In this document: piece after piece, positions 1 to 5,426 of the stretch
Numbering within the stretch: the stretch's first letter is position 1
Layout of the letters: each line of letters opens with the position of its first letter
DNA from: Deltaproteobacteria bacterium
GTDB lineage: Bacteria > Desulfobacterota > Desulfobacteria > Desulfobacterales > Desulfatibacillaceae
Reading direction: 5' to 3'
Assembly (NCBI GenBank): GCA_019308705.1
Contig: JAFDHW010000183.1
Location: 1 to 5,430 of the forward strand
DNA: 5,430 bases
Made by a program: the position numbers and the translations under genes
The notes under the pieces: generated by a model
Told to the model about the DNA's origin: nothing
Seen by the model: only the letters and a program-made list of their open reading frames with translations
Database searches by the model: none

Positions 1-195
1 CATGCCGCAAGCCCTTGCCACCCGGTCCAGGGGGCAAAACCCACAGGGCATGGAGATCACCCGTTCCGCCTCCTCCGGGGTGTACAAAAGGACCGGCGCC
101 TCCCGGAAGGTCTCCCTTTTTGGGGCCCGCATCCACAGCCCGTCGATCTTGCCCTCCAGGCGCGTCCATACGTTCTTTGCTCCAAGATGTCCCAT
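1..195 (-). CDS. Partial: N-terminus of a probable 4Fe-4S ferredoxin-domain protein
   Basis: Reading leftward from ATG at 195-193, an open frame of 65 codons runs off the window edge without a stop. It begins MGHLGAKNVWTRLEG and contains LLYTPEEAERVISMPCGF near residues 36-53, followed by a Cys-Pro-Leu-Asp-Arg segment. A start with MGHL, an amphipathic helix and a 'YTPEEAE..' helix recalls the N-terminal helical region of ferredoxin-type Fe-S proteins common in anaerobic deltaproteobacteria. There the 4Fe-4S cluster motifs lie further downstream, here outside the window. The start is supported by an AGGA Shine-Dalgarno about 8 nt upstream. The three Cys seen here (residues 50, 53 and 63) do not form a ferredoxin CxxCxxC motif, so the Fe-S assignment rests on resemblance only. 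The gene is divergent from the OmpA-family gene. That the frame is coding is fairly sure; the family is tentative. Confidence 0.6.
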   Translation of the reverse strand, partial: MGHLGAKNVWTRLEGKIDGLWMRAPKRETFREAPVLLYTPEEAERVISMPCGFCPLDRVARACGM

Positions 196-241
196 CCAGC
201 TCTTCCTTTTTTACCGTTTACCGCCAATCCCCATGGGAAAA

Positions 242-271
242 CGCCCGCGCCGCCGCACCGGGGTGCGGGCG
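242..271 (-). promoter_or_regulatory. GC-rich hairpin in the leader of the left-edge gene
   Basis: On the minus strand the arms CGCCCGC (271-265) and GCGGGCG (248-242) can form a 7-bp stem, followed by TTTT (241-238). An alternative inner stem, CCGCACC/GGTGCGG in either strand (253-259 with 262-268), competes with it. A -10-like TATATT lies just upstream on the minus strand (279-274), but no convincing -35 is visible. The hairpin therefore sits between a possible promoter and the start at 195, like a weak terminator or attenuator. The T-tract is short, so this may only reflect local GC richness. Confidence 0.3.
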
Positions 272-347
272 CGAATATACCGTTTTTGCCGCATGGCCGG
301 CTTACGTTTCGGGTTCCGGGGAGGGAAAGAATACATGATTGACCTCC

Positions 348-373
348 TATCCGCCGGGAGTCCCGGAAGGATA
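348..373. promoter_or_regulatory. Interrupted palindrome upstream of the OmpA-family gene (putative operator)
   Basis: The sequence reads TATCC-g-CCGGG-agt-CCCGG-aa-GGATA, giving ten symmetric base pairs in two blocks. It occupies the place where the -35 box of the adjacent promoter would be and ends four bases before the -10. This geometry suits a dimeric transcription-factor site. It could also form an RNA hairpin, but it lies upstream of the expected transcription start. Binding is an inference. Confidence 0.4.
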
Positions 374-382
374 TGCTATAAA
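374..382 (+). promoter_or_regulatory. Extended -10 promoter element of the OmpA-family gene
   Basis: TGCTATAAA matches an extended -10 (TG-n-TATAAT with one mismatch). No consensus -35 lies 16-18 bases upstream; a TTGACC at 339-344 is too far away (32-base spacer). The missing -35 and the palindrome in its place suggest an activator-dependent or repressible promoter. The expected transcription start is near 389, leaving a leader of about 40 nt. Confidence 0.45.
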
Positions 383-430
383 ACAACGGTTGGATGTGGA
401 GCCGGAAACCATCCTTTCAGGAGAGGAGCC

Positions 431-1069
431 ATGCGCGAAAATCACCTTCTTGCAGTGGGGATCGTCTTGCTGTCCGTGTCGCTGGTCTTCGGCTGCGCCC
501 AGCAGAGCAAGACGGCCAAGGGCGCGGGCATCGGCGCGGCCACGGGCGCCGCCGCCGGGGCCATCATCGGATCCACCCAGGGCGAGGTGGGCAAGGGCGC
601 GGTCATCGGCGGCCTGTTGGGCGCGGGCATCGGCGCGGGCATCGGCAAGTACCTGGACGAGCAGGAAAAGGAGCTCAAGAAAGTCCCCGACGCCACGGTC
701 CAGAGGCAGGAAGACCGGCTGGTGGTCACCATGCAGAACTCCATCCTGTTCGACACGGATTCCGCGGCCATCAACCCGGGCTCCTACGACACCCTCACCC
801 AAATCGCCGGCGTGCTCAAGAAATACCCCCGGTCGGAGATCATCGTGAAGGGCTACACCGACGCCACGGGCTCAGAGCGCTACAACCAGCAGCTTTCCGA
901 GCGGCGGGCCGACGCGGTGGAAAATTTTCTCATCGCCCAGGGCGTTTCCGGCGGGAGGATCACCGCCATCGGGTTCGGCGAGAGCATGCCCGTGGCCTCC
1001 AACGAGACGGAAGCGGGACGCCAGGCCAACCGCAGGGTGGAGCTTGAAATCCGGCCTTATACCGACTGA
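431..1069 (+). CDS. OmpA-family outer-membrane lipoprotein with glycine zipper (YiaD-like)
   Basis: This 212-residue protein is predicted to be an outer-membrane lipoprotein that holds peptidoglycan non-covalently. Residues 1-21 are a lipoprotein signal peptide ending in the lipobox VFGC, with Cys22 as the lipidated residue. Ala at position +2 is compatible with sorting to the outer membrane. Residues 31-72 form a Gly/Ala-rich glycine-zipper segment (repeated GxGIGA). Residues about 97-209 are an OmpA-C domain: ILFDTDSAAINP near 105-116, GYTDATGS at 141-148, LSERRADAV at 155-163 and NRRVELEI at 200-207. Asp144 and Arg159 align with the two diaminopimelate-binding residues of E. coli OmpA (D271, R286). 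Length and domain order match E. coli YiaD (about 219 aa). The frame is open further upstream, but ATG at 431 has a GGAGAGGAG ribosome site and starts exactly at the signal peptide. It is a single-gene unit with its own terminator. The exact physiological role is unknown. Confidence 0.93.
   Translation: MRENHLLAVGIVLLSVSLVFGCAQQSKTAKGAGIGAATGAAAGAIIGSTQGEVGKGAVIGGLLGAGIGAGIGKYLDEQEKELKKVPDATVQRQEDRLVVTMQNSILFDTDSAAINPGSYDTLTQIAGVLKKYPRSEIIVKGYTDATGSERYNQQLSERRADAVENFLIAQGVSGGRITAIGFGESMPVASNETEAGRQANRRVELEIRPYTD
520..638 (+). repeat. In-frame 20-bp direct repeat within the glycine-zipper coding region
   Basis: The 20-bp unit beginning GGGCGCGGGCATCGG occurs at 520-539 and again, identical, at 619-638. 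The copies are 99 bases apart (33 codons), so both encode the same Gly-Ala-Gly-Ile-Gly-Ala step. A partial third copy follows directly at about 633-644. Repetition of this kind is expected for glycine zippers, but identity at the DNA level suggests recent internal duplication or strong codon bias. Confidence 0.7.
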
Positions 1070-1104
1070 TTGCAAGATAAAGCGCCGGGCAAAACGATCA
1101 TATG

Positions 1105-1134
1105 GCCGGGAGCCTGTCGGGCTCCCGGCTTTTT
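1105..1134 (+). terminator. Rho-independent terminator of the OmpA-family gene
   Basis: A perfect 10-bp stem, GCCGGGAGCC (1105-1114) with GGCTCCCGGC (1120-1129), encloses a 5-base loop (TGTCG) and is followed immediately by TTTTT. It lies 35 bases after the stop codon, which separates this gene from the downstream regulator. Confidence 0.93.
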
Positions 1135-1163
1135 GCTGCACTTCCCAAAAAAAACCTGTATGC

Positions 1164-1191
1164 TTGACAGGAATATCCCCCGTATTATTCG
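1164..1191 (+). promoter_or_regulatory. Probable sigma70 promoter of the LuxR-type regulator gene
   Basis: A perfect TTGACA (1164-1169) sits in an AT-rich patch just after the upstream terminator. The -10 is ambiguous. TATTCG at 1186-1191 has a 16-base spacer but only three matches; TATTAT at 1183-1188 is a better hexamer but its 13-base spacer is short. Transcription would start near 1195-1200, giving a leader of about 75-80 nt. Confidence 0.45.
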
Positions 1192-1206
1192 TTTATTGCA
1201 AAAAGG

Positions 1207-1237
1207 GGGTGTCCGTGCGATAGCTACCGGTACACCC
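1207..1237 (+). promoter_or_regulatory. Leader hairpin upstream of the LuxR-type regulator
   Basis: GGGTGTCCG (1207-1215) pairs with CGG-t-ACACCC (1228-1237), forming nine base pairs with one bulged T and a 12-base loop. The loop side and 3' arm include the palindrome TACCGGTA (1225-1232). The element lies in the expected 5' leader, about 40 bases before the start codon. No U-tract follows, so it is not a terminator. It could be an RNA structure or an operator. I do not recognise a riboswitch class. Confidence 0.4.
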
Positions 1238-1275
1238 GGCGCAGAAATTTCGGATTTGCTCGCGAGGTAACGTGC

Positions 1276-2154
1276 ATGACAAAGCAGAGGAAGAAAACCA
1301 TCCGGTGGCCGGTGGCCGGAGACGGGGATCCGTCCCACCCGCTGCTGGACCATCTCATGCTGGCCGCGGAGTCCGCGTCCCAGCCCATGGGGCTTTGCGA
1401 CCCGGCGGGAAAGCATTTTTACGCCAACCCCGCCTTTGGCCGGCTTTTCGGGGTTTCAACCGGAAAAAAGGATGACCGGGGGCTTTCCCAAAGCTTGTAC
1501 GCGGACCCGGCCATGGGCCGGTCCGCCCTGGCCCGCGCCTTGGCCGAGGGCTCCTTTTGCGGGGAAATGAGGATGAGGGCCGGCGACAAGGGCGATCTGC
1601 TGGTGGTGGTCCGCCTCCAGCCCTTGTATGACGAAAACGGCAGCGTGCTGGCGGTCCTCTGCCTCTACACCGACCTTTCCCGCCAGGGAGCCGCCGAAAC
1701 GGGGGGCGGAGAAGACCACCGCCTGAAGAACCGGGAACTGGAGGAGGTGAACCGGGCTTTGAAGACCCTCCTGGCCCAGCACCGGGAGAGCCACCAGGAG
1801 TTTCAGCAGCGCATCCTGGCCAACGTGGAGGACCTGGTCCTGCCCTACGTGCGACGGCTCAAGGAAACCCCGCTGGAAGTGGACCAGCGGGTATACGTCA
1901 ACGTGGTGGAGGCCAACCTCACCGAGCTGGTGGCTCCGTTCATGCGCCGCATCGGCTCCATGCACGCAGACCTTTCCCCCCGGGAGATCGAGGTGGCCAA
2001 CCTGGTGCGCATGGGCGCCACGTCCAAGGAGATCGCAAACATCTTGAATATCTCCAAGCGGGCCGTGGAGTTCCACCGCGACAGCCTGCGCAAGAAGCTG
2101 GGTTTGAAAAAGACCAAGAGAAACCTACGCGCCTACCTGGTTTCTTTGGAGTAG
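1276..2154 (+). CDS. PAS domain LuxR-family (helix-turn-helix) transcriptional regulator
   Basis: This 292-residue soluble protein has three visible parts. Residues about 25-135 look like a PAS fold, with GLCDPAGKHFYANPAFGRLFG near 39-59 and a closing beta segment LLVVVRLQPLYDENGSVLAV. Residues about 148-200 are charged and helical (ELEEVNRALKTLLAQHRES), a likely signalling or dimerising coiled coil. Residues 233-292 are a LuxR/GerE helix-turn-helix: LSPREIEVANLVRMG, SKEIANILNIS, and the recognition helix region RAVEFHRDSLRKKLGL. There is no receiver domain, so it probably senses a small ligand or redox cue through PAS instead of accepting a phosphoryl group. ATG at 1276 is preceded by GAGG with an 8-base spacing. 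It stands alone, with a promoter after the ompA-family terminator and a terminator after its stop. Similar PAS-LuxR proteins are frequent in sulfate-reducing deltaproteobacteria. Its ligand and targets cannot be read from the sequence. Confidence 0.9.
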   Translation: MTKQRKKTIRWPVAGDGDPSHPLLDHLMLAAESASQPMGLCDPAGKHFYANPAFGRLFGVSTGKKDDRGLSQSLYADPAMGRSALARALAEGSFCGEMRMRAGDKGDLLVVVRLQPLYDENGSVLAVLCLYTDLSRQGAAETGGGEDHRLKNRELEEVNRALKTLLAQHRESHQEFQQRILANVEDLVLPYVRRLKETPLEVDQRVYVNVVEANLTELVAPFMRRIGSMHADLSPREIEVANLVRMGATSKEIANILNISKRAVEFHRDSLRKKLGLKKTKRNLRAYLVSLE

Positions 2155-2183
2155 GAGGGGGCGACCCGAAAAACGTCGAGGGC

Positions 2184-2208
2184 CGGGGCAAACCCCGATC
2201 CTTTTTTT
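2184..2208 (+). terminator. Intrinsic terminator of the LuxR-type gene (convergent gap)
   Basis: CGGGG (2184-2188) and CCCCG (2193-2197) form a 5-bp GC stem with a CAAA tetraloop, followed by ATCC and seven T. It lies 30 bases after the regulator stop, in the 72-base gap between convergent genes. In the minus direction the same hairpin is followed only later by a T5 run (2174-2170), so it may also stop DUF554 transcripts, less efficiently. The stem is short and the U-tract is offset by four bases. Confidence 0.65.
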
Positions 2209-2226
2209 GGGAATCTTCCGGAATTT

Positions 2227-2901
2227 TTACAGAAAAAGCGCCCCCGCCACGGCAAAGCCCAGGGCTGGCAGGAGATTGGCGGTACGGATTTTTTTCAGCT
2301 CCAGGATGGTGACGCCGATGCCCAGGATGAGCACCCCGCCCGTGGAGGTTATGACGTTCAGCACCTCGGGCTGCTGGAGAAAGGAAAGGGACGTGGAAAA
2401 CGTGGTCAGAAGCCCCTGGACCACCAGCACGGTCAGGGCGGAGAACGCCACCCCCACCCCCAGGGAGGAGGCCAGGGCCAGGGAGGCCACGCCGTCGAAC
2501 ACGCTCTTGATGTAGAGGGTGCCCGGGTCTTGCGCCACGCCGTCCTCGATGCACCCCACGATGGTCATGGCCCCAGCCAAAAACATGACCGACGCGGTGA
2601 CCAGTCCCTCCACAAAGGTGGGCGAGCCGAAGGAAAGCGTCCGTTTCAGCCATAGCGCCAGCCCCTCCAGGCCATCCTGGATGCGCAACAGTTCCCCCGT
2701 CACCCCACCCAGGATCACCGCCCCCACGGTGAGCAGGGGCCGGGCGCCTTGCAGGGCCATGTCCAGGCCCACGTAGACCACGCACAGGCCCAGGGCCTGG
2801 GTAAGGACCTCCTTGAACCGTGGCGGCATTTTCCTGCCCGCGGCCAGGCCAAGGGCGCTCCCCGCCAGCACGCTGGAGGTGTTCACCAACGTTCCCAGCA
2901 A
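2227..2901 (-). CDS. DUF554 family integral membrane protein (YqgA/YdfK-like)
   Basis: This is a 224-residue, strongly hydrophobic protein with about six to seven predicted membrane segments (near residues 2-20, 32-50, 54-70, 101-118, 136-165, 183-200 and 208-224). DUF554 hallmarks are visible. It opens with LGTLVNTSSVLAGSALG and has VLTQALGLCVVYVGLDMAL. The conserved core FLAGAMTIVGCIEDG is at 107-121, and IKSVFDGVASLALASSLG at 131-148. The family (E. coli YqgA, B. subtilis YdfK) is an uncharacterised putative transporter. Start choice: family members begin at the M-x-GT-x-VN motif, which here is codon TTG at 2901-2899 with AGGAG 9 bases upstream. An in-frame GTG at 2949 would add 16 residues (MVTNPLDFPFGQEKRG) but lacks a ribosome site. 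It is divergent from the hybrid kinase and convergent with the LuxR-type gene. Its leader carries a terminator-like hairpin (see 2976-3016), so expression may be attenuated. Confidence 0.9.
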   Translation of the reverse strand: MLGTLVNTSSVLAGSALGLAAGRKMPPRFKEVLTQALGLCVVYVGLDMALQGARPLLTVGAVILGGVTGELLRIQDGLEGLALWLKRTLSFGSPTFVEGLVTASVMFLAGAMTIVGCIEDGVAQDPGTLYIKSVFDGVASLALASSLGVGVAFSALTVLVVQGLLTTFSTSLSFLQQPEVLNVITSTGGVLILGIGVTILELKKIRTANLLPALGFAVAGALFL

Positions 2902-2946
2902 ACCTCGCTTCTCCTGTCCAAAGGGGAAATCCAGGGGATTTGTTAC

Positions 2947-2975
2947 CACTTCACGGGTTCATGAGGCAACCGCCG
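2947..2975 (-). promoter_or_regulatory. Possible hairpin between leader terminator and DUF554 start
   Basis: On the minus strand GTTGCC and GGTAAC can pair (six pairs including one G-U), with TCA/TGA continuing the stem after a small bulge around the loop TGAACCCG. It lies just after the T-tract of the leader terminator and about 45 bases before the probable TTG start. It could be a further leader fold, or simply chance pairing. Confidence 0.25.
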
Positions 2976-3016
2976 AAAAAATCCCCCGGCGGGCGATGGG
3001 GGGCGCCTGCCGGGGG
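2976..3016 (-). terminator. Terminator-like hairpin in the DUF554 leader (attenuator or end of a small RNA)
   Basis: On the minus strand CCCCCGGC (3016-3009) pairs with GCCGGGGG (2990-2983), and an inner GGCG/CGCC (3007-3004 with 2995-2992) extends the stem to 12 pairs around one A/C mismatch. The loop is 8 bases. One A follows and then TTTTTT (2981-2976), the classic intrinsic-terminator layout. It lies about 40-75 nt downstream of a near-consensus promoter and 75 nt before the DUF554 start, with no minus-strand gene visible upstream. It therefore either gates DUF554 expression or ends a short separate RNA. In the plus direction no T-run follows. Confidence 0.75.
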
Positions 3017-3051
3017 CACCGCAAAGAAAAGGGGGGGGCTTTTCTCTGGGC
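2976..3051 (-). ncRNA. Predicted ~75-nt leader or small RNA with C7-loop hairpin
   Basis: The promoter at 3058-3086 predicts a transcript starting near 3051 and ending at the T-tract at 2976. Its 5' part folds as AGAAAAG (3045-3039, minus strand) with CTTTTCT (3031-3025), a perfect 7-bp stem whose loop is seven C residues. The 3' part is the strong terminator hairpin. The C7 loop is complementary to the GGGGG of the terminator's 3' arm, so a loop-arm interaction could compete with termination. Alternatively the C-rich loop could base-pair with G-rich Shine-Dalgarno regions of mRNAs, as known C-rich-loop small RNAs do. No known riboswitch or sRNA family is recognised. Existence as an RNA is predicted only. 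Confidence 0.4.
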
Positions 3052-3057
3052 GACTGG

Positions 3058-3086
3058 ACTATAAGCCCGCGGAGCACCGGTGTCAA
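3058..3086 (-). promoter_or_regulatory. Near-consensus sigma70 promoter driving the DUF554 leader
   Basis: On the minus strand TTGACA (3086-3081) is followed by exactly 17 bases and TATAGT (3063-3058). This is six of six and five of six matches with optimal spacing, the best promoter in the window. The predicted start is near 3051, leaving a long leader of about 150 nt before the TTG start at 2901. Confidence 0.8.
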
Positions 3087-3121
3087 GAAAGCCTGGCCGC
3101 AAGCCTCCGGGGGCGGCTTTC
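3087..3121. promoter_or_regulatory. Inverted repeat abutting the -35 of the DUF554 promoter
   Basis: GAAAGCC (3087-3093) and GGCTTTC (3115-3121) are perfect 7-bp inverted arms separated by 21 bases. A longer alternative pairs GAAA plus GCCGC (3096-3100) with GCGGC plus TTTC. The left arm touches the -35 box, so it could be an upstream regulator site for the minus-strand promoter. The window shows no second copy. Confidence 0.25.
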
Positions 3122-3294
3122 GCCAGCACGCAGAAAAACCACGGGCACTTTCTGCCAGTCGTTCCCGGGAGTTCGTTTTTCTCCCCGGCAAGGGAAACTT
3201 CCGCCTTCCGCGTGCTTTCAGCCTCCGGGGCGCTTCCGCTTTTGGCGGTTTTTTCGTGGGGAAACCTTTTTTTCATGGAAACCGGAGAATTTTC

Positions 3295-3303
3295 TGCTAT
3301 TAT
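3295..3303 (+). promoter_or_regulatory. Extended -10 promoter of the hybrid histidine kinase gene
   Basis: TGCTATTAT is an extended -10 with one mismatch to TG-n-TATAAT, in an AT-rich stretch. No good -35 is visible at 16-18 bases, as expected where the TG extension substitutes for it. The predicted start near 3310 gives a leader of about 23 nt and rules out the longer upstream reading frame as the translated start. Confidence 0.5.
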
Positions 3304-3332
3304 CGCTGGGACGCCTATCTACAGGTTCCCAC

Positions 3333-5426
3333 ATGCGCAGGATGCAAAGCAAGCTTCGCCGGTCAACCGCCGAGGGGTACCGCCGGCACCTCATCCTCAT
3401 CGAGGCCCTGGTATTCGGCATCCCCTTTCTGGCCCTCTTGTACTTTTTCCTGCAAAATCACACGGACATAGACCTTGCGGGTTACAAGATCCTCTATCCC
3501 ATAGGCATCCTGTTGGCTGTGCTTTCCGGCCTGCTCATGCTCCGGCAGGTGGTGGAGCGCTTTTTCGGATTCTACGAGCAGGTGGCGGAGTATGCCACGG
3601 ACGCAGCCGGCGCCGCCGCCCATGGCAGGGCCGGAGTGGACCTGGAGCACGCCGCGGCTGTGGTGACCAGGGCCATCGAGCGGTTGGAGGAGACCAACCA
3701 GGAGCTGTCCGCCAAGGTTTCGGGGCTTTCCCTGATGAAGGAGCTTTTGTCCGCGGGGGAGACCCTGGACGTGGAAAAGCTTCTTCGGTCCCTTCTGGAA
3801 AAGGCCATGATCCTGGCCGGCGCGGAGATCGGGTCCGTGTTCGTCAGCGAGCCCGATGGACGGCTTAAGCTGGTCCACTACAAGGGCCCTGGCGAGCCTC
3901 CGCCGGACCGGTTTCCCTGCGAGGAGGACTCGCCCATCATGACCCGGGTGCTCGAAGAGGCCAAGCCTCTTCTGGTCACGGACATCGAGACCGACCCGCG
4001 GGTCGCCAAGAAAAACGACCCCAAGTACAAAAGCCCGTCCTTCATCAGCCTGCCCCTGTTCGCGGGAGACGAGCCCGCCGGCGTGCTGAACCTGGCCAGG
4101 AAGGGCAACCGGGCCGTCTTTGACCAGGACGACGAGCGCCTGCTTTCCGCCGTGGCCAAGGAGATGAGCTTTGCCCTTAAAAACGCCTTTTTGGACCGGC
4201 GTTGCAGGCTCCAAAAGGAACAGCTCGATCTTCTCGCCGGCCAGGTCAATGCCCTCAAGATCCGGCAAAGCCGGCTGGAAGAGGAGAAAAAGCAACTCAC
4301 CGGGCAGATGATTCACGCCCAGAAAATGCAGGCCATGGGGGCCATGGCCGGCGGGCTGGCCCACGATTTCAACAACGTGCTCATGGCCATCCAGGGCAAC
4401 GTGAGCCTGCTGCTCTTGGACGTTGCCGAGGACCACGAGCACCACTCCCGGTTGAAAAGCATCGAAAAGCAGGTGGCTTCCGGGTCCAGGCTCACCCGCA
4501 GACTTTTGGGCTACGCCCGCAAGGAGCCTCAGCAGTGGCGGGAAGTGGATATAAACCCCCTGGTCCGGGAGACGGCGGAGACTTTCGGCCGCACCAGGAA
4601 GGACCTTGAATTGAAGCTGGACTTGGCCGGGGAGCTTCCGCCGGTCTACGGCGCGCCGGACCAGGTGGAGCAGATTTTGTGGAACCTGTACATCAACGCC
4701 TCGGACGCCATGCCCGGCGGCGGTTCCATCACCATCACCACCCGCATGGTGGATCAGCCGGGCCCGAACGACCGCGAAGGCCTCTTGCCGGTCCCCCACG
4801 TGATGCTTTCGGTGGCGGATACGGGCAAGGGCATCGACCCGGAAACCATCACCCGCATCTTCGAGCCGTTTTTCACCACCAAGGAGGCGGGCAAGGGCAC
4901 CGGCCTGGGCCTGGCCTCGGTTTACGGCATCGTCAAGGCCCACGGCGGCCGCATCGACGTCGAATCCCAGGGCGGTGAGGGGGCCACGTTCAAGGTGTAT
5001 CTGCCCGTGTGCGAATCCGCCGGCGACCAGTCCCTGCCCGAGGGTCCTGGGGTGGTCCGGGGCACGGGCACCATCCTTCTGGTAGATGACGAAAAGTGCG
5101 TGCGGGAGGTGTGCGAGGCCATGCTCACCCGGCTGGGCTACATGGTGCACGCCGCGGCCAGCGGCGAGGAGGCCCTGGAAATCTTCGAGCGGCACGGACG
5201 GCGCGTCGACCTGGTGATCCTGGACTTGATCATGCCCGGGTTGGGCGGCGCCCGCACCTTTGAAAGGTTGCGCCGCCTGAAGCCGGGCGTGCCCATCCTG
5301 GTGGCCACGGGCCTGGAGGAACCGTCGGTCCTGGACGTTCAGATGGAAGCCGCGGCCTTCATCCAGAAGCCCTTTTCCGTATCCCAGCTCTCCGAGGCCC
5401 TGGAACGCTTTCGGCCAGCAAACTGA
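3333..5426 (+). CDS. Membrane-anchored GAF hybrid histidine kinase with C-terminal receiver domain
   Basis: This 697-residue sensor kinase is complete. Residues about 20-40 and 53-70 are two membrane helices joined by only about 12 residues ([12 protein letters not shown]), so there is no periplasmic sensor domain. An amphipathic linker (71-146) leads to a cytoplasmic GAF domain (about 147-286) and a coiled coil (287-340). The HisKA domain has the H-box [11 protein letters not shown] with phospho-acceptor His344. The HATPase domain shows the N-box [10 protein letters not shown] (Asn455), G1 VADTGKGID (Asp496), [19 protein letters not shown] with G2 at 520-526, and the end [10 protein letters not shown]. 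The receiver domain (about 582-697) has acidic Asp585/Asp586, phospho-acceptor Asp631 in [10 protein letters not shown], Thr659 and Lys679. All catalytic residues are present, so it should be active in His-to-Asp transfer. ATG at 3333 is chosen because it directly precedes the basic N-tail and first helix. Its ribosome site is weak (CAGG, about 7 bases upstream). ATG at 3342 is an alternative. No cognate output regulator is inside the window. Confidence 0.95.
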   Translation: MRRMQSKLRRSTAEGYRRHLILIEALVFGIPFLALLYFFLQNHTDIDLAGYKILYPIGILLAVLSGLLMLRQVVERFFGFYEQVAEYATDAAGAAAHGRAGVDLEHAAAVVTRAIERLEETNQELSAKVSGLSLMKELLSAGETLDVEKLLRSLLEKAMILAGAEIGSVFVSEPDGRLKLVHYKGPGEPPPDRFPCEEDSPIMTRVLEEAKPLLVTDIETDPRVAKKNDPKYKSPSFISLPLFAGDEPAGVLNLARKGNRAVFDQDDERLLSAVAKEMSFALKNAFLDRRCRLQKEQLDLLAGQVNALKIRQSRLEEEKKQLTGQMIHAQKMQAMGAMAGGLAHDFNNVLMAIQGNVSLLLLDVAEDHEHHSRLKSIEKQVASGSRLTRRLLGYARKEPQQWREVDINPLVRETAETFGRTRKDLELKLDLAGELPPVYGAPDQVEQILWNLYINASDAMPGGGSITITTRMVDQPGPNDREGLLPVPHVMLSVADTGKGIDPETITRIFEPFFTTKEAGKGTGLGLASVYGIVKAHGGRIDVESQGGEGATFKVYLPVCESAGDQSLPEGPGVVRGTGTILLVDDEKCVREVCEAMLTRLGYMVHAAASGEEALEIFERHGRRVDLVILDLIMPGLGGARTFERLRRLKPGVPILVATGLEEPSVLDVQMEAAAFIQKPFSVSQLSEALERFRPAN

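Noticed and set aside
2..430. The OmpA-family frame is open to the left edge of the window
   Set aside because: A good ribosome site and lipoprotein signal peptide start exactly at 431, and the upstream part overlaps the opposite-strand gene start and the promoter region.
2992..3070. Plus-strand match to the first hairpin of a fluoride riboswitch (GGCGATGG-G-nn-CGCC at 2992-3007)
   Set aside because: The first helix and loop fit the pattern, but the second helix and the CTGATG-like segment with pseudoknot partner are missing, and no fluoride-related plus-strand gene follows. The similarity is explained by the minus-strand terminator stem.
3102..3230. 11-bp direct repeat AGCCTCCGGGG at 3102-3112 and 3220-3230
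   Set aside because: Only two copies 118 bases apart in GC-rich intergenic DNA; no mobile-element ends or target duplication accompany it.
3236..3254. CCGC-tttt-gGCGG followed by T6 on the plus strand, a possible terminator upstream of the kinase
   Set aside because: The stem is only 4 bp and the kinase's extended -10 lies downstream of it, so no transcript clearly needs it.
2820..3332. The kinase frame is open for 171 codons upstream of ATG 3333, suggesting a longer protein
   Set aside because: The extension is Pro/Gly/Arg-rich and low in coding character, overlaps the DUF554 gene antisense, and precedes the kinase promoter and membrane helix.
3363..5195. A 610-codon minus-strand open frame opposite the kinase
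   Set aside because: It mirrors codon bias of the GC-rich kinase gene, has no recognisable motif, and the plus-strand reading has every kinase motif intact.
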